A stretch of DNA of 46,186 bases from Natronoplasma sp964602715 (GTDB lineage Archaea > Thermoplasmatota > Thermoplasmata > Halarchaeoplasmatales > Halarchaeoplasmataceae). The notes beneath the pieces are model-generated. The model was not told the origin of the DNA and made no database searches. It saw only the letters and a program-made list of their open reading frames with translations. Of the stretch, positions 25,499 through 34,151 are shown one piece after another. Location: NCBI GenBank assembly GCA_964602715.1, contig CAZRSB010000011.1:1-46186 (forward strand), written 5' to 3'. Position 1 is the first letter of the stretch. Each line of letters starts with the position of its first letter. The position numbers and the translations under genes were made by a program.

Positions 25499-26047
25499 AT
25501 GAGAAGAATAAAACGAGAAGACGACAAAGGCGCGATGGGCGTTGGAACGCTCATCATATTCATAGCCATGGTGCTGGTGGCTGCTGTTGCAGCGAGTGTA
25601 CTTATCGATACCGCGAATACACTACAATCCCAAGCGCAGCGTACAGGTAGAGAAGCGATACAAGAGGTTTCGAGTGCTTTTAGAGTAGTTGACATGTATG
25701 GTGAGGCAGACGATGCTGAGGAAAATATAGAAACGGTCTATCTAAAAGTCACGCTAGCTGCGGGTGCAAACCCACAACCGATGGATAATACAACATTGCA
25801 ATGGATGACCGCTGATCATGAGGAAAGTCAGGAAATCGCTGAGGATATTACAGTGACTACGATACGTGGAGATGACGAAGACGTTATGGAACCAGGTGAT
25901 CTGTTCAAATTCGAGATTGACTTATCTGGTCATGAATTAGAACCACAAGAAACATTGGATGTCAACATAATACCGAAGCACGGCACACCGACCTATCAGG
26001 GAGTCAAAGCACCATCTGCGATAACGAGTCAATACGTTAGTCTGTAG
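25499..26047 (+). CDS. Archaellin (FlaB-type flagellin) 3
   Basis: 182 residues. Class III signal with expected cleavage after G11, then the hydrophobic assembly helix. Residues 1-~75 and the C-terminal I-I-P-K-H-G-T-P-T-Y-Q-G-V-K-A-P are the same as in archaellin 2; the central region differs by substitutions and a few inserted residues. The high DNA identity, extending into the leader and 3' region, points to a recent tandem duplication. Probably a major or minor filament subunit, depending on promoter strength. The fla accessory and motor genes lie outside the window. Confidence 0.95.
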   Translation: MRRIKREDDKGAMGVGTLIIFIAMVLVAAVAASVLIDTANTLQSQAQRTGREAIQEVSSAFRVVDMYGEADDAEENIETVYLKVTLAAGANPQPMDNTTLQWMTADHEESQEIAEDITVTTIRGDDEDVMEPGDLFKFEIDLSGHELEPQETLDVNIIPKHGTPTYQGVKAPSAITSQYVSL

Positions 26048-26065
26048 AAGTATTGAATCAAAAAC

Positions 26066-26093
26066 CATTTCCATTTCTTTTCTATTTTTAATA
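26066..26093 (+). terminator. U-rich terminator after archaellin 3
   Basis: T-rich tract about 20 bases after the stop, homologous to that following archaellin 2. Confidence 0.5.
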
Positions 26094-26139
26094 GGAAAAA
26101 CAGAGAAAACTTGATTAAACAAGAGTATTACTCACCACC

Positions 26140-26856
26140 ATGACTGAACCTTTACCCCGCAAGGTAAAAACCATTATTTTTGATCTTGATGATACTCTTT
26201 ATGATCAGCAAAAAGCTCACAGACTAGCGTTGGAAGAATTAGCAAACAATTGGGAAATCTTTGAAAATACAGAGTTTAACGGATTACTGAAAGCTTTCCA
26301 TGAAGCTGATGAAAGTGCGATGCACAAATTCAGAGATGGAATACCTATAGATGAGATAAGACAGGAAAGGAGTAGTGAACTCCTCCAAATATTAGAGATA
26401 GATACAAAACATTCAGAAGAGTTAACAACTAAATTTTATGATCTCTACCCTTCCCAAGATGCTCCGATCGATGGAGCAAAACAATTGATACAAAACCTTT
26501 CGAAACATTACCAGTTGGGATTGATCACCAACAGTTCTAAAGGAGTTCAAATGAAAAAGTTAGATGCGATCGAAATCAAAGATCACTTTGATTTCGTAAT
26601 ATTTTCAGAAGAAGTGGGTTCTAGAAAACCAGACGAAGAAATATTCCTATCAGCTTTAAACTACATGAATTGCAAAGCAAAGAACTGCCTTTACGTTGGA
26701 GATTCGTATGAGAGTGACGTGATAGGAGCAAAAAACATAGGGATGCAGAGCTGCTGGTTCAATAAAGAGAATAGATACAAGACAGAAAAACAACTTCACG
26801 ATATAGAGATCACAGAACTTTCACAACTCACACAAATACTTCACAATCACTCGTAA
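26140..26856 (+). CDS. HAD-superfamily hydrolase (pyrimidine 5'-nucleotidase-like)
   Basis: 238 residues. Motif I F-D-L-D-D-T-L-Y (nucleophile D15, acid D17), motif II I-T-N-S-S, motif III lysine in G-S-R-K-P-D, and motif IV V-G-D-S-Y-E-S-D are all intact. A helical cap at ~20-100 places it in subfamily IA, in the group with pyrimidine 5'-nucleotidases and phosphoglycolate-phosphatase-like enzymes. Cytoplasmic small-molecule phosphatase; the substrate cannot be told from sequence. Its end overlaps the permease remnant on the other strand by ten bases. Confidence 0.88.
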   Translation: MTEPLPRKVKTIIFDLDDTLYDQQKAHRLALEELANNWEIFENTEFNGLLKAFHEADESAMHKFRDGIPIDEIRQERSSELLQILEIDTKHSEELTTKFYDLYPSQDAPIDGAKQLIQNLSKHYQLGLITNSSKGVQMKKLDAIEIKDHFDFVIFSEEVGSRKPDEEIFLSALNYMNCKAKNCLYVGDSYESDVIGAKNIGMQSCWFNKENRYKTEKQLHDIEITELSQLTQILHNHS

Positions 26857-27245
26857 CTCAGCGCTTTTACAGGATCCATTTTCGCTGCGTTTAAAGCAGG
26901 ATAAAGTCCTGATAAAACACCTATCAAGAAAGATAATCCCAACGATATCGCTATCCATTCTGGAGGTAATATACCGGGGATATCCATTATCATAGGTATG
27001 ATAGTCCTTGTGGCCACAAGGGAAATGATCAATCCTGCCAAACCACCTAACAGACCTAACATTCCAGCTTCGAATAAGAAACTCAACAATATGTGTCTGT
27101 TTTTCGCGCCTACAGCTTTCATCACACCTATCTCTCTTGTCCTTTCTTTCACAGTAACCAGCATAATGTTGGCTATCCCGAGAACGAAGGTAAAATCTTT
27201 GATTTGTTGAAAAAAAAGAGAAATGATCACTAACAGGTTCTCCAA
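26847..27245 (-). pseudogene. Truncated FtsX/MacB-type ABC transporter permease
   Basis: 132 codons corresponding only to the C-terminal third of a MacB-like permease: G-I-A-N-I-M-L-V-T-V-K-E-R-T-R-E-I-G-V-M-K, then two more membrane helices and the typical end N-A-A-K-M-D-P-V-K-A-L-S-Y-E. Intact proteins are ~380-420 residues with a long periplasmic-type domain; that part, the first helix and the ATPase partner gene are missing. The TTG-started beginning (residues ~1-18) fits the family poorly. Read as a decayed gene with a lost 5' part. Confidence 0.75.
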
Positions 27246-27304
27246 AAGGACTAAATAATCATTTTAGATATATAATCATATCCTAAAAGTGGAGAGGTAC
27301 TATA

Positions 27305-27910
27305 ATGGATAAGATAGTGAAAAGAACGTTAACTTTAGCTGTAATAGTGGTCTTGATCATGAGTGTTTTTGGGATGGGAGTAGATATTGGAAAAGCTGAG
27401 GTGACCGTAAATGAAGAAACTGTTTATACTGACGAGGACGGCAAAACGACCTTTGAAGAATTAGAGCCAGGAGATTATGAATACGTGGTGGATCATGAAG
27501 ACTTTGAAATAGTAGAATCTAACGTCACTATGATCGATGAGGATGTGGAGGAGGAGGTCATCCTTGAAGAAAAGGAAGAGTTTTACACACTAATTATTGT
27601 GGTAACTGACACAGAAGATGAAGCCGTTGAGGGAGCTACAGTTACAGTAGAGGGAGAAAATGTTAAAACTGGTGAGGAGGGAAAAGCTATATTCGAAGGT
27701 CTTCAAAAAGATACCTATGAGTATGTGGTGGAAAAAGACAATTATGAAACTGTAGAAGAAGAAGTGAATTTGGAACATGGGGAAGTGATCGAGCCGGTGG
27801 TTTTAGAAGAGGAAAGGTTTCCTAGGTGGATTTTAGGTGTGATAGCTGTGGTGATAGCAGTCATGATTGTTGGTGTTCTGTTTGCTATGAAAGACTTAGA
27901 TGAAAAATAG
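27305..27910 (+). CDS. Small membrane-anchored surface protein with two CnaB/carboxypeptidase-regulatory-like domains
   Basis: 201 residues. Signal-like helix ~8-27, then two repeats of a transthyretin/CnaB-like beta sandwich: the second (~95-165) is full, with E-G-A-T-V-T-V...T-G-E-E-G-K-A-I-F-E-G-L...Y-E-Y-V-V; the first (~31-85) lacks its opening strand but repeats D-E-D-G-K-T-T-F-E-E-L-E-P-G-D-Y-E-Y-V-V. A C-terminal membrane helix (~174-194) and short charged tail follow. Very acidic. GAGAGG before the ATG is a ribosome site. Probably displayed outside the cell; function unknown. Confidence 0.8.
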   Translation: MDKIVKRTLTLAVIVVLIMSVFGMGVDIGKAEVTVNEETVYTDEDGKTTFEELEPGDYEYVVDHEDFEIVESNVTMIDEDVEEEVILEEKEEFYTLIIVVTDTEDEAVEGATVTVEGENVKTGEEGKAIFEGLQKDTYEYVVEKDNYETVEEEVNLEHGEVIEPVVLEEERFPRWILGVIAVVIAVMIVGVLFAMKDLDEK

Positions 27911-28003
27911 ATCAAAACAAATGCAAAATATCTTTATTATACGGCTTGAGTATTTAAGAAAAATCTTTTTATACTAGAAAAAAGAAGAGAAGAATTGGTT
28001 AAA

Positions 28004-28243
28004 ATGAGAAAAGAACTAGTCAAAGAGTCAAAGGAAGCCTGTAATGCCGTGGCTCAAAGGATAGAAGATCTTGAGAAGGAAGTCACACCTCTTCAGATCA
28101 AGATGATGATCGAGGAGGAACTTGGATATGGACTTGAAAAGGAAGAGATAGTAGTTTTGGCCCTGACCTTCAAACACATCGATGATCTTTATGAAAAGGT
28201 AAACGGAGTAGATACTCTGGATTCAAATATGCTTTACAGATGA
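28004..28243 (+). CDS. Small helical protein of unknown function
   Basis: 79 residues from ATG 28004, with a TTG alternative at 27995. A TATA-like TTTTTATAC at about 27966-27974 lies ~33 bases upstream, fitting a very short leader. The sequence is all-helical and acidic, with M-M-I-E-E-E-L-G-Y-G-L-E-K-E-E-I-V-V-L-A-L-T in the middle. No known motif. Good codon composition and a promoter argue it is real. Confidence 0.6.
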   Translation: MRKELVKESKEACNAVAQRIEDLEKEVTPLQIKMMIEEELGYGLEKEEIVVLALTFKHIDDLYEKVNGVDTLDSNMLYR

Positions 28244-28290
28244 AGACTTGTAGATATTAGTTTTTTTAATCTTATTATAACATAGAAAGG

Positions 28291-28315
28291 TCCAGCCTCA
28301 GAGTTCGAGGCTGGA
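28291..28315. terminator. Hairpin between two convergent genes
   Basis: A perfect 9-bp stem, TCCAGCCTC (28291-28299) and GAGGCTGGA (28307-28315), with a 7-base loop, sits between the stops at 28243 (plus) and 28332 (minus). It is GC-rich against an AT-rich background. Only short T/A runs flank it, so it could act as a bidirectional terminator or protect 3' ends. Confidence 0.55.
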
Positions 28316-28331
28316 TATATTAAAGAATTTT

Positions 28332-28739
28332 CTATTTGTGTCTTGGAGTGAGAGGTGTGTCGATGAAATGTATGATCCCATTTGTTCCCTCGACATCACT
28401 TTTGATGATCTTGGAGTCGTTTATTCTTACTCCTCTAGATGTGTCTATTTCAACTTCATCTCCATTAACTGTCTTTGCTCTTTTCATACCAGTAACATCT
28501 TTTGACGTGTACTTTCCAGGTACTATGTGGTATTTCAAAGTTCTAGCCAACTCATCTTTGTTTCCTAGTAATTCGTTAAGATCATCACTTGGCACTTTGC
28601 TAAATGCTGAATTTGTAGGGGCAAAAATTGTGTACGGCCCTTTTTCTTCCAAGACTTCTTTTAGTTCCGCTTTCTCTATGGCTTCCCATAGTGTTTTCAT
28701 TTCTTCGTCCTTTCTCAAGGTTTCTGCTATATTGTTCAT
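28332..28739 (-). CDS. Fasciclin-domain protein without signal peptide
   Basis: 135 residues, essentially one FAS1/beta-Ig-H3 domain. The H1 motif appears as Y-T-I-F-A-P-T-N-S-A-F and the H2-type end as N-G-I-I-H-F-I-D-T-P-L-T-P. H-I-V-P-G-K-Y lies between, as in most family members. A ribosome site AAGGAGATG precedes the ATG. Known fasciclins are mostly extracellular adhesion modules; the absence of a signal or membrane segment here suggests a cytoplasmic role or export by another route. Confidence 0.88.
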   Translation of the reverse strand: MNNIAETLRKDEEMKTLWEAIEKAELKEVLEEKGPYTIFAPTNSAFSKVPSDDLNELLGNKDELARTLKYHIVPGKYTSKDVTGMKRAKTVNGDEVEIDTSRGVRINDSKIIKSDVEGTNGIIHFIDTPLTPRHK

Positions 28740-29216
28740 TTTCCCATCTCCTTAAGTATATAGATGAAATAGGTAGTATATATCTTTTTCTTAAATATAT
28801 AGACAACTTTGAATAACCAACGGAGAACGTCAGTGAGGAAATTTGAAAGGCCAAAAGTTGAAAAAAACGAAGAAAAACGACTTTTCAAAGCCAGTAAACT
28901 TTTTTAACTCTTCTGTTGAAGTACTTCACAGTGTAATTGTACTTATCTATTTTTATTTTGAAGAATAATATAAATACGTGCCTCTCCTTACTATTATTAG
29001 TGAGAAAAATGATGATGGAAAAAAGATTCAAGACCAAAAAGGCCGGATATCCAAGTCAGGAGTACTCTAACTTGCTAAGTTCCTTAACAGGCAAAAAGTA
29101 AAGGATCAACGGTCTAAAACCCCTTATCTCCTTAATTTAAATGCTTTTTCATTTTTATTTCATCTACACTTTACTAATCATTTAAATATGATGTTGACTT
29201 TAAATTTTTTTAGTAT
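28740..29216. other. 477-base spacer with promoters and a possible small ORF
   Basis: The left part holds the fasciclin promoter on the minus strand (AT-rich CTATATATTTAAG around 28790-28801). The centre (28810-28960) has no recognisable gene. A TATA-like AATATAAATA at about 28968-28977 could drive the small ORF at 29009. The right part is AT-rich, with ATTTAAATATG at about 29180-29190 as the likely TATA region of the leaderless flippase gene. Confidence 0.5.
29009..29101 (+). CDS. Possible 30-residue basic protein
   Basis: An ORF opening with three consecutive ATG codons (29009-29017) and ending at TAA 29099-29101. An in-frame GTG lies at 29000. The product is basic (E-K-R-F-K-T-K-K-A-G at its start, G-K-K at its end), unlike the acidic proteome. 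A TATA-like box ~30 bases upstream of the GTG/ATG cluster supports transcription. A pyrimidine tract follows at ~29120-29160. Too short to assign; it could be a DNA- or RNA-binding peptide or chance. Confidence 0.35.
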   Translation: MMMEKRFKTKKAGYPSQEYSNLLSSLTGKK

Positions 29217-30740
29217 ATGTTAAGCAGAAAAGCGTTCTTGATAACGGTCACAAAATACATCGACTATTTCACCGGCTGGCTCGGACTGTTCTTTATAGCT
29301 AGGTTTATGGCTGATCCTGATTTCAACTATGGTGTAGTTCAGTTCGCACTGGGATTCGTTTCGATGTTTTCCTTTGTTGGAACATTCTTCAAATCTGCTC
29401 ACGTTAAGAGACTTTCAGGTGGTGAATTAGATGAAGATAAGTGCATGGGCACTTATATTTCTTTGAAGTCACTAGCTACTCTAGTTACTTTTTTAGCTAT
29501 ATTTGGAAGCTTGATGATATGGAAATATGGGTTGGGTAGAGGTTTTGAGACGCCAGAACATGAGACCGCTATCTACATAATAACAGGATACTTCATACTC
29601 ACAAGCATAGGACACATCGCCAAATATACTTTCCAAGCTAAAAAACAGATCGCTAGGATGGAATCGTTACGTGTGATGACTGGGACGATCCCTACGATCT
29701 TTATAATTTTTGTTGCTGTCACGGAAGGTGAAGCCATCGAATTGGCTCTTACCTATGTAGCAGGATCTGCTTTGATGGCTCTTTTAGCTATCTTTTACTT
29801 GAGAGATGTAAAGATTAAAAAACCAGATCGGTCTTCGATAAAGAGTTACTGGGATTTTGCGCTACCTGGTTTTTTCAGCAAAATTGTTTCAAGATTCGGC
29901 AATAAAGTGGATATCGTTATGGTACAGCTCTTTTGGAGTTCTACCAATGTAGGTTATTATGCAGCAGGTCAGCAGGTAGCCGGGGTTGTCAGTGGTCTCG
30001 TTGCAGGTGTTGGCACAGTGATATTTCCTGCCATATCTGAGTTGCATGCAAAGGGTGATCTAGAATCCATAAAAAATACAGTCAAGACTGCCGCTAGATA
30101 CAGTAGTTTGATAATGTGCCCTGTCGTGGTTTTTCTGATCATCTTTCCACATGAGGTTATACACATAATGGTTAGTGATAGGTTTCTTCCTGCGGCTCCA
30201 GTGATTAGGATACTAGCGATCAATTCCTTTTTTCTGATCTATTTTAAACCGTTTAGATACACGATCTTAGGGATGGACCGTCCCAAACTGAGCGCGAGAA
30301 TATCTATCATGGGCAACTTGGGAAATGTAGCTCTTAACATATTGCTCATACCTGATTCTCTTTTTGGTGTTCCATTGATGGGTATGAAAGAGGTTGGAGC
30401 TGCCATCGCTACTTTGACTGCAGGCGTATCTATCTCGCTCGCTAAGTTTTTTGTCTCCAAGAAACTTGCGGACGTATCGTTTACCTGGGGGACCCTTTAC
30501 CATATAGGTGCCGCTGCGATCTCAGGTTTGATTCTATTTGTTTTAGAGATGCGGCTTCTGCCAATAACTAGATTTTATCATCTATTCATTTATGGGGGTT
30601 TGATGCTCGCTATTTACGCAGTGATATTATATCTAGTCGGTGAATTCACAGAGAAGGAATGGCATTACCTAATGGAGGTAGCTCACCCAGGCAAACTCCT
30701 TAAATACATCAAAGATGAAATTTCAGGTAGAAAATCTTAG
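29217..30740 (+). CDS. Polysaccharide/oligosaccharide flippase (Wzx/MOP family)
   Basis: 507 residues with about 12-14 predicted membrane helices throughout and few charged residues, the profile of MOP-superfamily lipid-linked sugar flippases. Typical features: an N-terminal amphipathic start followed by W-L-G-L-F-F-I-A-R, a middle region with G-K-V-D-I-V-M-V-Q-like sequence (N-K-V-D-I-V-M-V-Q-L-F), and V-G-Y-Y-A-A-G-Q-Q. Likely flips lipid-linked glycans for N-glycosylation or surface polysaccharide. ATG start without ribosome site, leaderless. No glycosyltransferases are adjacent. Confidence 0.85.
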   Translation: MLSRKAFLITVTKYIDYFTGWLGLFFIARFMADPDFNYGVVQFALGFVSMFSFVGTFFKSAHVKRLSGGELDEDKCMGTYISLKSLATLVTFLAIFGSLMIWKYGLGRGFETPEHETAIYIITGYFILTSIGHIAKYTFQAKKQIARMESLRVMTGTIPTIFIIFVAVTEGEAIELALTYVAGSALMALLAIFYLRDVKIKKPDRSSIKSYWDFALPGFFSKIVSRFGNKVDIVMVQLFWSSTNVGYYAAGQQVAGVVSGLVAGVGTVIFPAISELHAKGDLESIKNTVKTAARYSSLIMCPVVVFLIIFPHEVIHIMVSDRFLPAAPVIRILAINSFFLIYFKPFRYTILGMDRPKLSARISIMGNLGNVALNILLIPDSLFGVPLMGMKEVGAAIATLTAGVSISLAKFFVSKKLADVSFTWGTLYHIGAAAISGLILFVLEMRLLPITRFYHLFIYGGLMLAIYAVILYLVGEFTEKEWHYLMEVAHPGKLLKYIKDEISGRKS

Positions 30741-30844
30741 ATATTTATCAGATGTTCTTGGTCTAGTACGTTAATCCCTTCTTGATCAAAAGTTTTCTGC
30801 AGGTCGAGAATAGGCTGATTTTCTGCTTTTTGCTTTTGAACTAT
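30737..30844 (-). pseudogene. Possible start-less coding remnant
   Basis: On the minus strand about 35 codons are open up to TAA at 30737-30739, reading A-E-N-Q-P-I-L-D-L-Q-K-T-F and then E-G-I-N-V-L-D-Q-E-H-L. The stretch looks protein-like but has no start and an in-frame stop immediately upstream. It overlaps the flippase stop by four bases. Either a decayed gene end or chance; no family recognised. Confidence 0.25.
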
Positions 30845-30904
30845 TTACTTAATATTTAAGGCGAATCAGGAGAGTGAGGTGTTAGCTTATCAAATTTTAA
30901 ATTT

Positions 30905-30924
30905 ACGTTAACTGTGATTAACGT
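30905..30924. promoter_or_regulatory. Palindrome ACGTTA-N8-TAACGT, copy 1
   Basis: Perfect inverted repeat with an 8-base spacer; the inner bases extend the match to ACGTTAA/TTAACGT. It has the form of a dimeric regulator site. It lies between the 3' ends of two convergent genes, not in an obvious promoter. Confidence 0.55.
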
Positions 30925-30937
30925 TTTCTTGACAAAT

Positions 30938-30957
30938 ACGTTAATTGGGACTAACGT
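30938..30957. promoter_or_regulatory. Palindrome ACGTTA-N8-TAACGT, copy 2
   Basis: Same half-sites and the same 8-base spacing as copy 1, with unrelated spacer sequence, so the half-sites are what is conserved. Centre-to-centre distance to copy 1 is 33 bp, close to three helical turns. A single half-site TACGTTAA also occurs at 30767-30774. Confidence 0.55.
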
Positions 30958-30995
30958 TTATTTTTCGAATTTTGTATATCTTATAATATGTTTGA

Positions 30996-33900
30996 CTATG
31001 AATAGGTGGATTTCACCTTTTCAAGCCAAAATTCCAGGTTTAGACTTTCTAGAATAGATACGGACTTTTCAAAATTCGTCTTTTTTTCTTCTTCTTCCCC
31101 TGTTAATCCTTTCAATATGGATAATTCGTTTAAAGATAAGGCCAATTCCTTCCTTTCGCCAACGTTTTCAAATATTTTCTTTGACCTTTCAAATTCTTTT
31201 TCAGCCTCTTCATATTTTTCCATCTCTCTGTATATAATACCTAAAACTTTTCTAACTATACCTTCTTCCATGATCGAATCAGTTTCGAGTGATATATCAA
31301 GAGCTGTTTTAGCATGATCGAGTGCCTTTTCGGTCTTACCTTTTTCAAGAAAAATCTGTGCTAATCCTCTGTAAGGATGGGGTAACAATGGTTTGAAACC
31401 GATATCCTGGCAGAGCTCAAGGCTTTTCTCATAATAATCCAAAGATTTTTCAAAATCTCCGATATGATAATGGATCTTCCCTAAATTACTCAAACTAGCT
31501 GCTTCACCTTTTTTAAAATTGATATCACGACATATCTCTAAGCTTTCACTTTGCTTTTTCAATGCCTTTTCAAAATCTCCCTTTCTGAAATGATACTCTC
31601 CTAAATTTATGAAAGTGATAGCGATACCTTGTTTATCTCCTATTTCATCCCATGTAGAGAGACTCTTTTTGTAATATTTTTTAGCCTCTTCAAAATTTCC
31701 TTTCCTAAGATATATCGTTCCTATATTGTTGAGAGTTGAATAGATATCTCTTTTATCTCCTCTTTTTTTTCTTTTTTCAAGACTTTTTTCGTAATAATTC
31801 AGAGCCTTATCCAATTCACCCTTGTTCAGATGGATGATCCCTAGACTGTTGAGGGCTGCTGATTCTCCACCCAGATTATCGATTTTTCTCCAAGTCTTCA
31901 GGGCTTCTTCAAGATGCTCTTTAGCTTTATCATAATTTCCTTTATAGTGATATACATTACCGAGTCCTTGGTGTATTTGAGCATATTCTTTATCATCCCC
32001 ATGATTTTGACATAAAGATAGTGCCGATTCAAAATCACCTATCGCCGAGTCATAATAACCTTGACGCATCTTGGCATTGCCTTTTTTACATAATAATCTA
32101 CAGGATTCTCTGCTGACCTGATAATCTTCAGATAGTCCCTTTTCTATTTTCCTTAGTGTTCTTTCGAATTCACCTTCTCTTTCGTGAATGCTAGCTATCT
32201 TACGATAAATTTTCTGCTGCGCTTTAGGTTTTATCTGATCTAAAGGTATATTATCATAATATTCCATGCTTTTTTTGTACTCACCTAATATCTTGTAGCA
32301 ATCTCCAAGTCCTTCATTGGCTATCCTCTTTTTCTTTTCAAGATCTGCTTTTTCAGCTAAGCCAAGAGCTTCATGGTACATCTCAATGGCATCCTCATGT
32401 GCATATAAATTTCTAGCTCGCTGAGCTGCTAATAAATAAAACTCACACGCATTATCGAAGACCTCTCCTAATTTGTAGTGATAGGCTATATCTAGATAAT
32501 GTTGCTCGATATTTTCTTCAAATTCATTTTTTAATTCTTCTGCTACTGAAACATGAAATTCTTTTTTGAAGGATTTAGGGATCTTTTCATAGATACTTTT
32601 ATGTATTAGTCCATGGGAAAACATATATCGATCTTCTAAAGGTGCCTCTTCCCAGAGGCCATTCCCTGTCAATATATCTATATTTTCTAAAAGATCAAAG
32701 GGATCTTTATCTGACACGTTGTAGAGAAGGGAAAAGGGGATTTCTTCACCGATCACACTCCCCATCCTTAATATCTTCAGAGTTTCATCGTTCAGCTTTT
32801 TTACTCTTCTCTCAATTATATCACTAATAACTCTTGGGAGATCGATCTCAGCAGCTCCCGAAAGATACTTTCCTTGGCTTGGATCGATGATATCATCTTC
32901 CATCATTTGTTTGACAAGCTCTTTTATAAAAAGGGGATTTCCTTCAGCAGTTTCATGTATCAGTTGTATAAACTCGTCATTCACGTCTAGTGAATTTATA
33001 TTATTTTGAATTATGTTTTTTGTATCCTCCCATCCCAACGGTTCCATCTCCAACTCTTTGAATAGATGTTGTCTACTCATTCTTTGTATTACTTCTTTCA
33101 GGAAATCGTTCTCATCTACATCTTCAGGTCTGTAAGCCCCTATAAAAAGCAAAGGTGAATCTCTTAGCTTTTCTATCGTATGATGTAATAATTTAAGGGA
33201 AGCTTTGTCTACCCATTGAAGGTCATCGATAAATATAATGAGAAGTTTATTTTGACATAGATTTTTCAATTTTTTGATAGTTTTTGAATATAAAATTTCT
33301 CTTTTGTATCCTGATTCATCCTCCATTACCGAATTTGAATCCTCTGTAAAGCTATTAAAAGGATCAAAAAATTCATCTTCAGTTTTTTTTAGTTTCTTAA
33401 AAGCCTCTTTTAGAGGAATATAAGGCTCGGATATTTCATAAACGCCTTTTCCGGTGATAAATTCAACATCTTCAGAGAAATTTTTATCAGAGAGTAATTT
33501 ATTTTTGAACTCAGTAACTAGTCTAGTTTTCCCTATACCTGCTTCACCTTTAATCAAGACAGCTTTATTTTGTCCATCGTCAGCTTTTTCTAATTGATCC
33601 GCTAGAAATCCTATTTCTTTTTTCCTGCCAGTAAAGGTATCTTTAGGGGATCCTTCAGACTTGGTCAGATCAATAATATTTTCATTATTTAATTTATTGA
33701 TGGCCACAAGTAAAGGTTCTCTAGAACATATATAAGAGTCTATTTCTTTTAATTTTACTTCGACTTCTGATGATTCCATCTTCAACTTTACTTCTTTTTT
33801 TTCCAATTCCTCTTTAATCTTTTCAGCATTTTTTCTTCCATCGTGGGTCAATGAATAGATCTTCCTTCTCCTTTCTAATCCTATTACCCTGCTCACATCT

Positions 33901-34085
33901 TCTTTTACCATATCTTCATCGATAAGCTCTCTTATCAGCTCACTTGTTCGATTTCTCGAGAGATTAGCTGCTTCAGCGATACCTTTTTGACATAATGTAT
34001 AAGGGGCTTTAACTCCGATCTCTTCAAAAGTTTTCTGAGTGTGTAAATGTAACAGAATTCTATTTTTCCCTTTAGTTAGCGACAT
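30996..34085 (-). CDS. Winged-helix / STAND ATPase / TPR regulator
   Basis: 1029 residues. The N-terminal ~100 form a winged-helix domain (C-Q-K-G-I-A-E-A-A-N-L-S-R-N-R-T-S-E-L helix-turn-helix, then a Y-S-L-T wing). An ATPase follows: F-T-G-R-K-K-E-I entry, Walker A G-E-A-G-I-G-K-T at 180-187, Walker B I-I-F-I-D-D-L-Q-W near 285, then the E-G-N-P-L-F-I-K-E sensor segment of MalT-like STAND proteins. From ~540 to the end run roughly ten TPR-like repeats (G-D-F-E-K-A-L type). Known: STAND proteins are ATP-gated switches whose repeats sense a ligand or partner. Here the wHTH would link sensing to transcription. No paired gene is evident. Confidence 0.9.
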   Translation of the reverse strand: MSLTKGKNRILLHLHTQKTFEEIGVKAPYTLCQKGIAEAANLSRNRTSELIRELIDEDMVKEDVSRVIGLERRRKIYSLTHDGRKNAEKIKEELEKKEVKLKMESSEVEVKLKEIDSYICSREPLLVAINKLNNENIIDLTKSEGSPKDTFTGRKKEIGFLADQLEKADDGQNKAVLIKGEAGIGKTRLVTEFKNKLLSDKNFSEDVEFITGKGVYEISEPYIPLKEAFKKLKKTEDEFFDPFNSFTEDSNSVMEDESGYKREILYSKTIKKLKNLCQNKLLIIFIDDLQWVDKASLKLLHHTIEKLRDSPLLFIGAYRPEDVDENDFLKEVIQRMSRQHLFKELEMEPLGWEDTKNIIQNNINSLDVNDEFIQLIHETAEGNPLFIKELVKQMMEDDIIDPSQGKYLSGAAEIDLPRVISDIIERRVKKLNDETLKILRMGSVIGEEIPFSLLYNVSDKDPFDLLENIDILTGNGLWEEAPLEDRYMFSHGLIHKSIYEKIPKSFKKEFHVSVAEELKNEFEENIEQHYLDIAYHYKLGEVFDNACEFYLLAAQRARNLYAHEDAIEMYHEALGLAEKADLEKKKRIANEGLGDCYKILGEYKKSMEYYDNIPLDQIKPKAQQKIYRKIASIHEREGEFERTLRKIEKGLSEDYQVSRESCRLLCKKGNAKMRQGYYDSAIGDFESALSLCQNHGDDKEYAQIHQGLGNVYHYKGNYDKAKEHLEEALKTWRKIDNLGGESAALNSLGIIHLNKGELDKALNYYEKSLEKRKKRGDKRDIYSTLNNIGTIYLRKGNFEEAKKYYKKSLSTWDEIGDKQGIAITFINLGEYHFRKGDFEKALKKQSESLEICRDINFKKGEAASLSNLGKIHYHIGDFEKSLDYYEKSLELCQDIGFKPLLPHPYRGLAQIFLEKGKTEKALDHAKTALDISLETDSIMEEGIVRKVLGIIYREMEKYEEAEKEFERSKKIFENVGERKELALSLNELSILKGLTGEEEEKKTNFEKSVSILESLNLEFWLEKVKSTYS

Positions 34086-34151
34086 TTGGAGATTAAATCT
34101 GTTCTAAAGTTATTTAGAGATTTCCATTGTTAATGATATTTTGAGAATCCT

